18,060 bases of DNA from Clostridiales bacterium (GTDB lineage: Bacteria > Bacillota > Clostridia > Oscillospirales > CAG-382). The stretch is taken from NCBI GenBank assembly GCA_003452915.1, contig DMMZ01000018.1, forward strand, positions 583 to 18,642, read 5' to 3'. This document shows, piece after piece, positions 1-5,746 of the stretch (position 1 is its first letter; each line of letters begins with the position of its first letter). The translations under genes were made by a program, and so were the position numbers. Below the pieces are notes generated by a model. The model saw nothing but the letters and a program-made list of their open reading frames with translations. It was not told the origin of the DNA and did no database searches.

Positions 1-527
1 AATTCATCATTATCTTTCTCCTGCGCAAAAGATGAAAGATAAGAAAGAAGTTTTTCTCTGGTTGTGCGTTCGGATATGTGTTCAATCTTCTTATTTAACA
101 GCATGTTCTTTTTTGCTATAATGTAAATCATATTTTCTATCAACTTGGAATGAAAACCACAAGCGGATTCACATCCGCATATTATTGCTTTATGGCCTAT
201 AAACATAATTTCGGTATCGGTTGCTGATATTACTGTTACAGGTAGCTTTTCGACCTTTATAAATGGAAAAGTCTCAGCGAAAAGTCCGTTTTCACCAATC
301 TCGGAGAGAATGCTTCTGTTTCCGAGAAAATCCTCTTTTATGATTTGCACCTTACCCGATAAAACAACGCCAATCGTGCTTACATGCTCTCCTGAGGATA
401 AAATTATTTTGTCCTTAGGATATTGTTTTACAATAGGATTTAAGCATAATATAAGAGATTCCAATTCTTTTTCGTTTATCTCGTTAAAAAGCGGACAATT
501 TATTATCTTTTTTATATTTATTTTCAT
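1..527 (-). CDS. Crp/Fnr-family transcriptional regulator (C-terminus beyond window)
   Basis: Read on the minus strand from ATG at 527-525, about 175 codons run open to the window edge, so the C-terminal DNA-binding part is missing. Residues 10-125 look like the cyclic-nucleotide-binding beta-barrel of the Crp/Fnr family: it starts NCPLF, then has a G-x-V-L-S-G-K-V turn near residues 53-60 and G-E-N-G-L-F-A-E near 78-85. A long dimerisation helix follows, and the RTTREKLLSYL segment is the usual lead into the helix-turn-helix. Three cysteines cluster at residues 117, 119 and 123 (C-G-C-E-S-A-C). By family precedent they could serve redox or metal sensing, but this is not shown. The ribosome binding site AAGGGG lies just upstream of the ATG. 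The gene diverges from a ferredoxin-like gene that it probably controls; its own promoter sits upstream of a matching dyad. The ligand cannot be deduced. Confidence 0.88.
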   Translation of the reverse strand, partial: MKINIKKIINCPLFNEINEKELESLILCLNPIVKQYPKDKIILSSGEHVSTIGVVLSGKVQIIKEDFLGNRSILSEIGENGLFAETFPFIKVEKLPVTVISATDTEIMFIGHKAIICGCESACGFHSKLIENMIYIIAKKNMLLNKKIEHISERTTREKLLSYLSSFAQEKDNDE

Positions 528-541
528 ATTATACCCCTTTT

Positions 542-557
542 TGTTGTAAAAGCAACA
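542..557. promoter_or_regulatory. Crp/Fnr-type operator dyad
   Basis: TGTTG and CAACA are perfect inverted halves separated by six bases. This 5-6-5 geometry equals that of the classical CRP site (TGTGA-N6-TCACA). Its centre, 549.5, is exactly -41.5 from the start predicted for the ferredoxin-like gene, using TACAAT at 579-584 as -10. It also falls just downstream of the predicted start of the divergent regulator gene. That the neighbouring regulator binds here is inference. Confidence 0.6.
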
Positions 558-571
558 TACTATTATTTTTA

Positions 572-600
572 ATTATAGTACAATGCGTTTAAAGAATCAA
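572..600 (-). promoter_or_regulatory. Promoter of the Crp/Fnr-family gene
   Basis: On the minus strand, TTGATT (600-595) and TATAAT (577-572) are separated by exactly 17 bases, a good vegetative sigma promoter. The predicted start is near 565, leaving a leader of about 38 bases. The dyad at 542-557 then lies around +16, where a bound regulator would block transcription, so autorepression is likely. Confidence 0.7.
579..584 (+). promoter_or_regulatory. -10 box of the ferredoxin-like gene, probably activator dependent
   Basis: TACAAT with no acceptable -35 hexamer 16-18 bases upstream (CATACT occupies that place). The -35 region is instead occupied by the TGTTG-N6-CAACA dyad, as in class II activated promoters. 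The predicted start is 591 and the leader about 41 bases. Confidence 0.5.
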
Positions 601-631
601 GATTAATTTTACAACAAAGGAGAATTAATAT

Positions 632-1357
632 ATGAAAAGAAAAATTATAAAAATAAACGAAGATAAATGTAACGGCTGCGGGCTTTGCGCTACCGCCTGC
701 CATGAGGGTGCTATTGCAATTATTGACAGCAAGGCAAAATTGATTCGTGATGATTATTGCGACGGTCTTGGAAACTGTCTTCCCATTTGCCCGACAGGTG
801 CGATAACCTTTGAAGAGCGTGAAGCACTTGCTTATAATGAGGAGGAAGTAAAGAAAAATATGGAAAAAAGCCAACCACAAATTCCAAAACCGCCAACAGC
901 CTGCGGTTGTCTGGGTATTAATGCTCATTCAATAAAACGTGTTGCACCTGTTGCAGCAGCTCCTGTAACGAATAAAAAAGAAGTTACAGAAAGTATGCTT
1001 AGGCAATGGCCGGTGCAAATCAAACTTGTGCCTGTAAATGCACCTTATTTTGAGGACGCTAATCTGCTTATTGCAGCCGATTGTGCAGCATATGCGTATG
1101 CAGATTTTCACAATCAGTTTATTCGTAACCGTATAGTGCTTATAGGATGTCCGAAGCTTGACAGCGGTGATTATTCGGAGAAACTGACCGAAATCTTAAC
1201 CCGAAATAATATTAAAAGTGTTACCATAGTTCGTATGGAAGTCCCTTGCTGCGGAGGTATCGAATCAGCTGTAAAAACCTCTCTTCGAAACTGTGGAAAA
1301 TTAATCCAATGGTCTGTAAATACTATTACAATAAACGGAAATATACAAATATCCTAG
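632..1357 (+). CDS. 4Fe-4S ferredoxin-like protein with cysteine-rich C-terminal domain
   Basis: A 241-residue cytoplasmic iron-sulphur protein, presumably an electron carrier or redox partner. The first cluster motif is C13-x2-C16-x2-C19-x3-C23. The second half is unusual: C43-x5-C49-x3-C53-P, so only seven cysteines are in canonical spacing for two cubane clusters. One cluster may be incomplete or may borrow a ligand. A charged linker (about 60-90) leads to C91-G-C93, and the roughly 110-residue C-terminal region has further cysteines at 151, 173 (GCP) and 206-207 (CCGG), which could bind another cofactor. The ATG at 632 is preceded by AAAGGAG at 616-622. It lies downstream of a putative Crp/Fnr site and just upstream of a cupin gene, which suggests an anaerobic or nitrosative/oxidative response unit. 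No specific partner enzyme is encoded nearby. Confidence 0.82.
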   Translation: MKRKIIKINEDKCNGCGLCATACHEGAIAIIDSKAKLIRDDYCDGLGNCLPICPTGAITFEEREALAYNEEEVKKNMEKSQPQIPKPPTACGCLGINAHSIKRVAPVAAAPVTNKKEVTESMLRQWPVQIKLVPVNAPYFEDANLLIAADCAAYAYADFHNQFIRNRIVLIGCPKLDSGDYSEKLTEILTRNNIKSVTIVRMEVPCCGGIESAVKTSLRNCGKLIQWSVNTITINGNIQIS

Positions 1358-1392
1358 ATATTTGTATTCACAGAGAATGACAAGTCATTCTC
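1343..1392. other. Two tandem dyads between the ferredoxin-like and cupin genes
   Basis: ATACAAATAT and ATATTTGTAT (1343-1352, 1358-1367) form a perfect 10-base inverted repeat whose five-base loop contains the TAG stop of the ferredoxin-like gene. Five bases on, GAGAATGAC and GTCATTCTC (1373-1381, 1384-1392) form a second perfect dyad. Neither is followed by a T-run, so they are not ordinary terminators. They could be mRNA-processing hairpins, an operator for the cupin gene, or a small dispersed repeat. Confidence 0.5.
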
Positions 1393-1443
1393 CGATACAC
1401 CCAGTATATAATAAAAGTAAATATTTTGAAAGGGAGTAATATT

Positions 1444-1773
1444 ATGTTAAAAAACATTGATTTTAGTAAGGTAGTTGATCTTTCCCAACTTGTAGTCTAT
1501 CAAATTGGACAGATTGTCAGTCGTACTCTTGTGCAAAATAAATCAGTAGGCTTAACACTCTTTGCGTTTGACAAAAATGAGGAAATCAGTTCGCACGAGT
1601 CAACAGGGGACGCAATTGTTTTAATACTTGAGGGCAGTGCGGAAATAACTGTCGGCGGTGAAGTATTTAACCCCAAAAAGGACGAGGTTGTTGTTATGCC
1701 GGCAGGCGTTCCTCATGCAGTAAAATCAATCGATCCTTTTAAAATGCTCTTGACTGTTGTTTTTCCTCAGTAG
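1444..1773 (+). CDS. Small single-domain cupin protein
   Basis: A 109-residue protein made almost entirely of one cupin beta-barrel. The first motif is centred on NEEISSHESTGD...LEG (residues about 44-65): the usual H-x-H pair is reduced to a single H followed by E-S, with the glycine-aspartate turn kept. The second motif is P-A-G-V-P-H (near residues 87-92) with its histidine. A metal could still be bound, but with fewer ligands than in classic cupins. ATG 1444 is chosen because AAAGGGAG at 1429-1436 lies seven bases upstream; an in-frame TTG at 1426 would precede that site. The substrate is unknown. Its place behind the ferredoxin-like gene, 86 bases apart and ended by a strong terminator, suggests co-transcription and perhaps a role in the same stress or redox response. 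Confidence 0.85.
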   Translation: MLKNIDFSKVVDLSQLVVYQIGQIVSRTLVQNKSVGLTLFAFDKNEEISSHESTGDAIVLILEGSAEITVGGEVFNPKKDEVVVMPAGVPHAVKSIDPFKMLLTVVFPQ

Positions 1774-1800
1774 AAATTTATATAAATTGAAGAAACCTTA

Positions 1801-1840
1801 ACTGCACCCGATGAATAATTCATTTGGTGCAGTACTTTTT
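1801..1840 (+). terminator. Rho-independent terminator after the cupin gene
   Basis: ACTGCACC pairs with GGTGCAGT (1801-1808 with 1826-1833), extended inside by ATGAAT/ATTCAT, and a TTTTT run follows at 1836-1840. It closes the ferredoxin-like/cupin unit. Confidence 0.85.
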
Positions 1841-2089
1841 ATCTTGATAAATTTTGGTGTAACATACTTTTGTATAAAATACAAAAAATTTTTGCCCTAT
1901 CTGGTGTAAATATTTTAACGCTGATATTCAGATTATTAAATATTTAAATGTATTGAATATTGAAAACAAATATGATATTATTAAGAATAGATTATTTATA
2001 TATGAGTATAATTCTATTAATGAAAATATATCACTAAATTTAAAGAAAGGGAATCTTTAAATATTATTGAATCTAAATTCGATATATAG
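1841..2089. other. AT-rich intergenic stretch, no gene recognised
   Basis: Very AT-rich. One plus-strand frame is open from about 1878 to 2059 but has no start codon with a ribosome binding site and no recognisable similarity. It could be chance or the remnant of a decayed gene. Nothing else is supported. Confidence 0.4.
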
Positions 2090-2118
2090 TTGCTTTTTTT
2101 GTTTACTTGAAATATAAT
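2090..2118 (+). promoter_or_regulatory. Promoter of the putative acyltransferase gene
   Basis: TTGCTT (2090-2095) and TATAAT (2113-2118) with a 17-base spacer. The predicted start is near 2125, about 30 bases before the chosen start codon. Confidence 0.6.
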
Positions 2119-2154
2119 ATATCTTAATAATGAAGTTCAGGAGTGGAATTTTTA

Positions 2155-3039
2155 ATGAGAATATACATAACATCGTTCTGCAATGAATTCGAGTATCCAG
2201 ATGAAGCTACTCTTGCTTTTTCAGACGCATACGACCAGATAAGCAATAATATCGAAGCTTTCGATATTTTTCAAAATCAAGTGGAACTTTACAACAACGA
2301 TCAGTTAACAAATCATGGTGTGGCTCTTGAAGATATGGATAAAGTTGCTGAGATTACGGGTGTACATAAATATACAGTGCATCTTTTGTTTTATATTTGC
2401 TTATCGCATCATACAAGAGAATTGTATAAGGAAAAGAACATTGCTTATGACATTTTTTATGATTCGATGTCCGATTTAAAATGGAAGTTATTCGAATGTA
2501 AAAAGGTATATGATATATGGGGTTCTTTTGTAGCCTGGTGGTTTGGCCGCTTTTTTGATTTAACCCGTTTCGCAATCGGCAGACTTCAGTTTGAGACATA
2601 TGAATTCGGCAGAACATATTCCAAAAACGGCTTGACAATAAAACCGAATAATATCGTTCTCAATGTTCACATACCCTCCTGTGGACCGATGAAACATGAA
2701 GATTGCCTTGCATCATATAAAAAGGCTGCGGAATTTTACAAGGATGTTTTTAAAGATCGCCCTGTTGTTTTTATATGCTGTTCATGGTTGTTATATCCTG
2801 CTCACAGGGAGTTTTTGCCTGCTTCGTCTAATATCCTGGCATTTATGAGTGATTATGATATCATCGAATCAAGTATTGACGAGGAAGGCAGCTTCATGTG
2901 GCGTATTTATGAAACAATGGATTTTAAAGACATGGAAAAACTTCCCTGTGACACTTCTTTAAGACGTGCTTATTATGATTGGTTGAGCAAAGGAAATAAA
3001 GGCGGCAGTGGTTTTGGTGTGTTTGTATACAATAAATAA
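2155..3039 (+). CDS. Putative GNAT-like acyltransferase-domain protein
   Basis: A 294-residue cytoplasmic protein with no signal peptide. The overall pattern matches Firmicute proteins annotated as 'acyltransferase domain-containing'. These have a helical N-terminal domain (here about 1-120, with the A-E-I-T-G-V-H-K-Y-T-V segment) and a GNAT-like C-terminal domain (here about 125-290). Recognisable conserved stretches are FDLTRFAIGRLQFE near 137-150, an HIPSCGP turn near 175, the S-Y-K-K-A-A-E-F-Y helix, C-S-W-L-L near 210 and L-P-A-S-S-N-I. The assignment rests on memory of this family, and the substrate is unknown. ATG 2155 is preferred because AGGAG at 2139-2143 overlaps the upstream in-frame GTG at 2143, which would add four residues. 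It has its own promoter and terminator, so it is probably monocistronic. Confidence 0.6.
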   Translation: MRIYITSFCNEFEYPDEATLAFSDAYDQISNNIEAFDIFQNQVELYNNDQLTNHGVALEDMDKVAEITGVHKYTVHLLFYICLSHHTRELYKEKNIAYDIFYDSMSDLKWKLFECKKVYDIWGSFVAWWFGRFFDLTRFAIGRLQFETYEFGRTYSKNGLTIKPNNIVLNVHIPSCGPMKHEDCLASYKKAAEFYKDVFKDRPVVFICCSWLLYPAHREFLPASSNILAFMSDYDIIESSIDEEGSFMWRIYETMDFKDMEKLPCDTSLRRAYYDWLSKGNKGGSGFGVFVYNK

Positions 3040-3040
3040 C

Positions 3041-3085
3041 AAAAAAACGGGTTGTTACGATTTTTAGTAACAACCCTATATTTTT
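3041..3085. terminator. Bidirectional terminator between convergent genes
   Basis: GGGTTGTTAC (3049-3058) pairs with GTAACAACCC (3067-3076) around an eight-base loop. A T-run follows at 3081-3085, and an A-run (3041-3047) precedes the stem and gives U-residues for the other strand. It serves both the acyltransferase-like gene and the lipoprotein gene converging on it. Confidence 0.85.
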
Positions 3086-3102
3086 ATTAAAATGCTTGAA
3101 TA

Positions 3103-4083
3103 TTACTCAACACAAGTACCGCCCCATTCAACAACAGTAAAACCTTGTCGGTCGAATGAATTCAAAGTCTGTTCTTCAATTTCTATAAATTCATCTAACG
3201 ATTTATAAACCATAAAAATTCTCAACAAACTGTCTGGCTGCGGTGAAATCTCGAGAATAGCATTATCTGTATACGCTTCGCCTTGGAAAGTGATTAGATT
3301 ATATTTGTTATTCTGCATTTTAGGTAGCCAATAGACTATAAACTCATTATATTCTTTTGGAGTAAGTCCCAATAACGCAAGTTTTTCTTGCAGAAAACTA
3401 GCTGTATCTTCGCCTTTTACTACAGAACCCTTGCTCATTTCGTATTCGGTATCAGAGGTTCCCTCCCAGAATAAATAGGAATATTCCTTGTTGTCAGCAT
3501 GATTTATGAGTGTTCCGTCTGGAAAAGCGGTTACATTCCAGCCATTGTAATACCTAGGATATGTACAGACTAACTCACCGTTGAAGTCAAGCTTCACACT
3601 TACATCTGTTTCTTCGGTCGGATAAAGGTATATTACGGGTTTTTCGGCGGCGCCTTCTTCAATTTGAACACTGTCGGCTGTTATTTCGTAATATCCTGCT
3701 TCTATCAACTTAACTTCACCGTCAAAAGTTACATCCACATAATCATTTACACAAAATTCGCTTGCGTTTGAACAATTTACTTTTAGCTTAATATCACCAT
3801 TTTCCGAATAAGCATTTATAATAATCGCTCCGCTTTCAACTTTGATTACCATTCCGTAAATAAAATCGCCAATTTCCAAAACATCCTCAGAATTCTGCTC
3901 GGAAACGGTCGATTCTTCCGAATTCTGCTCGGAAACGGTTTGCTCCTCAGAATTTTTTGATGCCTCTTCGGTTATAAGTGACAGGTTGTCGGATTCGATG
4001 TTAAACGTCTGTCTGGCACTTACACATGAACTTGAAAAAAAGCAAATGATTGAAACAATAAAAATTAAAACAACATTTTTCAT
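3103..4083 (-). CDS. Lipoprotein with decapeptide repeat and KPVIYLYP domain
   Basis: A 326-residue exported lipoprotein. A hydrophobic signal ends in F-S-S-S-C, so Cys20 is the probable lipidation site. Next comes an acidic, Ser/Glu-rich tether containing two and a half copies of a ten-residue repeat (N-S-E-E-x-T-V-S-E-Q, residues about 44-67). Residues 70-145 look like a small beta-barrel of OB type (inference from alternating pattern only). The last 180 residues begin KPVIYLYP, an opening that I recognise from conserved uncharacterised bacterial proteins, followed by D-V-S-V-K-L-D and a Trp/Tyr-rich region (GWNVTAFPDG, SYLFWEG). No catalytic motif is evident. ATG 4083 is preceded by AAAGGGAA at 4088-4095. 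It lies downstream of the foldase gene but is separated from it by a hairpin, so it may have its own weak promoter. Confidence 0.75.
   Translation of the reverse strand: MKNVVLIFIVSIICFFSSSCVSARQTFNIESDNLSLITEEASKNSEEQTVSEQNSEESTVSEQNSEDVLEIGDFIYGMVIKVESGAIIINAYSENGDIKLKVNCSNASEFCVNDYVDVTFDGEVKLIEAGYYEITADSVQIEEGAAEKPVIYLYPTEETDVSVKLDFNGELVCTYPRYYNGWNVTAFPDGTLINHADNKEYSYLFWEGTSDTEYEMSKGSVVKGEDTASFLQEKLALLGLTPKEYNEFIVYWLPKMQNNKYNLITFQGEAYTDNAILEISPQPDSLLRIFMVYKSLDEFIEIEEQTLNSFDRQGFTVVEWGGTCVE
3890..3954 (-). repeat. 30-base tandem repeat inside the lipoprotein gene
   Basis: GAATTCTGCTCGGAAACGGT (plus-strand view) occurs exactly at 3890-3909 and 3920-3939, and a third degenerate unit starts with GAATT at 3950. 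The period of 30 bases encodes the ten-residue tether repeat, so copy number can change without a frameshift. Confidence 0.9.
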
Positions 4084-4122
4084 ATTAATTCCCTTTCATC
4101 GTAATATTTATATACTTATTTT

Positions 4123-4150
4123 AAAAGACGGCTGAGATGCCGTCTTTTTT
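4123..4150. terminator. Terminator between the foldase and lipoprotein genes
   Basis: AAAAGACGGC (4123-4132) pairs with GCCGTCTTTT (4139-4148) around a six-base loop. The stem is perfect and flanked by A and T runs, so it can end transcription leaving the foldase gene on the minus strand and works symmetrically on the other strand. Confidence 0.8.
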
Positions 4151-4155
4151 AATTC

Positions 4156-5598
4156 TTAATACGAATAATATTCAAAAAATTCCGCTGTTGCAGCGTCAAA
4201 TTTATCAAGTTCTTCTTGATTTATGGTTACAGATTCAAAAAATGTCCTTATATATTCATAATATGAATTATTTATTAATTCTGTTTCGATAGTTTCATAC
4301 ACACTGTCAATATCTTCAACGGTCAGTTCAGTCTTTTTGATTATATAATAACCTGTTCCGTCATCATATGTCGAATATTCACCGACAGCTGTGTCGTTAA
4401 TAATCTTCTCAAGTTCTTCTGAGTTTATGTCGCTGGCTTTGTAAAGATTATCAGCTGAAAACTCGTATATAGCATCGTCTCCGTCTTTTTCAAACTTTTC
4501 ATCGCCGCTTTTTACCATTGCAAGCTTTTCTTCCGCAATTGTTTTAACTCGCGAATTGCTCATTTCTTCCTTTATATCATCGATGATATCATTAAAATCT
4601 TCATCAATTGTAGTAATTTTTTTCACTATATAAAAAGCGTATTCTGTTTCAATAAGTTCTATCTGGTCCAGAGCCATTCCAGTTACAGAAGTCATAAAAG
4701 CTTCTGTCATATCGCCTTCTGTTATTATATTCTCGTCGTAGTTGTCTTCCAGTTCAACGGCTTTGTTTTCAAAAGTAATGGTTCCTGCTGTAATTTCATC
4801 AAAAGCTGCTTCGGCATCATCTTTTGCTTTTGCTTTTTCCTCATCTGATAAATCGTTACCGTTTGTGTCTTTTTTAGTAAAAGCTATCTGCTGAACCTTG
4901 AGGTAATTCTCGTCAAAATAAGTGCGTGCTTCTGAATCAGTAATATCATTGAAATAATAAGGAATTTTATTTCCGTCTTCATCGGTAGTAGTGTAATTAT
5001 AAATCATTACATCAAACTTTTTATAATCAGCAAGGAATTTTTCCTGTACCTTGCTCTCAGTAATAGCCATCGGACCGCCCTCGCCATACCAATAATCCAT
5101 TAATAGACCGGTGCGTTCCTGATTAAGATAATATTCACGTAATTGATCGATTGTAATACCATATTGTGCAAGCTCGATTGCAAGCAGATCTTTTCCGTTA
5201 AAAGCGGTTGTAATCTCTTCGATTAATTTATCCACTTTTTGTATAACAGTTTGGTCAACTACTTCTAAGTTTAGTTCCTTGCAATAGTAATTTGTTAAAA
5301 GAAATATTTTTGCTGTATTGAGAGTATCATTTTTTAATGCCTCGGCAAAGGTAAGATTGTCACTACCTTTTGTTGTCCAGATCTCTTCGTTCGTGGTTAT
5401 ATCAACACTGTAATAATTTGAATATGCATAAGCGTAATAACCTTTTGTTGCAGAAAGTAAAAAAGAAAATTCCTCCGCACTGTAGGTCATGTCCTCATAA
5501 GTAAGCAGAGTTGTGTTTCTGGCATTTGCACAAGAAGTAAACGAAAAAATCATAATAACTGCCAGCAACAGGCAGATCGCCCTACTTAGTTTTTTCAT
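4156..5598 (-). CDS. PrsA/SurA-like parvulin-type foldase lipoprotein
   Basis: A 480-residue exported lipoprotein, probably a peptidyl-prolyl isomerase or chaperone assisting folding of secreted proteins on the outer face of the membrane. The signal is MKKL followed by a hydrophobic run and lipobox F-T-S-C, with Cys23 as lipid anchor. Residues 30-220 are a helical SurA-N-like region. Residues about 225-328 match a parvulin rotamase domain (Y-F-D-E-N-Y-L-K-V-Q-Q-I-A-F opening, the E-G-D-M segment, closing A-F-Y-I-V-K-K-I). A second, shortened parvulin-like piece follows (V-G-E-Y-S near 400, then G-Y-Y-I-I-K-K), and the C-terminus is very acidic and Tyr-rich. ATG 5598 is chosen because it begins a normal signal peptide; an in-frame TTG at 5610 sits only two bases after GGAG. 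It follows mfd on the same strand, as PrsA-like genes often do in Clostridia, with its own promoter. Confidence 0.82.
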   Translation of the reverse strand: MKKLSRAICLLLAVIMIFSFTSCANARNTTLLTYEDMTYSAEEFSFLLSATKGYYAYAYSNYYSVDITTNEEIWTTKGSDNLTFAEALKNDTLNTAKIFLLTNYYCKELNLEVVDQTVIQKVDKLIEEITTAFNGKDLLAIELAQYGITIDQLREYYLNQERTGLLMDYWYGEGGPMAITESKVQEKFLADYKKFDVMIYNYTTTDEDGNKIPYYFNDITDSEARTYFDENYLKVQQIAFTKKDTNGNDLSDEEKAKAKDDAEAAFDEITAGTITFENKAVELEDNYDENIITEGDMTEAFMTSVTGMALDQIELIETEYAFYIVKKITTIDEDFNDIIDDIKEEMSNSRVKTIAEEKLAMVKSGDEKFEKDGDDAIYEFSADNLYKASDINSEELEKIINDTAVGEYSTYDDGTGYYIIKKTELTVEDIDSVYETIETELINNSYYEYIRTFFESVTINQEELDKFDAATAEFFEYYSY

Positions 5599-5715
5599 AA
5601 TCCGATCCAATTCTCCGGCGAGGTAGTTTTATTTTTTAAGGAATTTCGTCAGTCACCGGACAAACAGTTATCCTTTTATTATCTAATATGACAGCAATTT
5701 CAATAACATTTAGTA

Positions 5716-5744
5716 ATTATAACGCATTTTTACTATTTTGTCTA
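5716..5744 (-). promoter_or_regulatory. Promoter of the foldase gene
   Basis: TAGACA (5744-5739) and TATAAT (5721-5716) with a 17-base spacer. It begins immediately after the TAG stop of mfd (5749-5747). The block GTATAGACAAAATAGTAAAA (5747-5728) is nearly identical to one in the ppdK promoter. The leader is long, about 110 bases, and may hold regulatory structure. Confidence 0.7.
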
Positions 5745-5746
5745 TA

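Larger units (their letters stand above)
540..618. repeat. 12-base inverted repeat flanking the divergent promoters
   Basis: TTTGTTGTAAAA at 540-551 is repeated in perfect inverse orientation at 607-618, 55 bases apart. Each copy abuts the ribosome binding site of one of the two divergent genes. The left copy overlaps the operator dyad; the right copy has one TGTTG half-site but no good partner half. Confidence 0.6.

Noticed and set aside
310..549. Plus-strand open frame opposite the Crp/Fnr-like gene
   Set aside because: It lies wholly antisense to a clearly recognisable regulator and has no credible ribosome binding site.
569..928. Minus-strand open frame across the divergent promoter and the ferredoxin-like gene
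   Set aside because: It overlaps the promoter region and the cluster-binding codons of a well-supported gene; its composition is that of an antisense shadow.
1878..2059. Plus-strand open frame of about 60 codons in the AT-rich gap after the cupin gene
   Set aside because: It has no start codon with a ribosome binding site, no recognised similarity and very high AT content; chance or an unrecognisable relic, so not called as a gene.
2143..2154. Earlier GTG start for the acyltransferase-like gene
   Set aside because: The GTG begins on the last base of the AGGAG ribosome binding site, so it cannot be served by it; ATG 2155 fits better.
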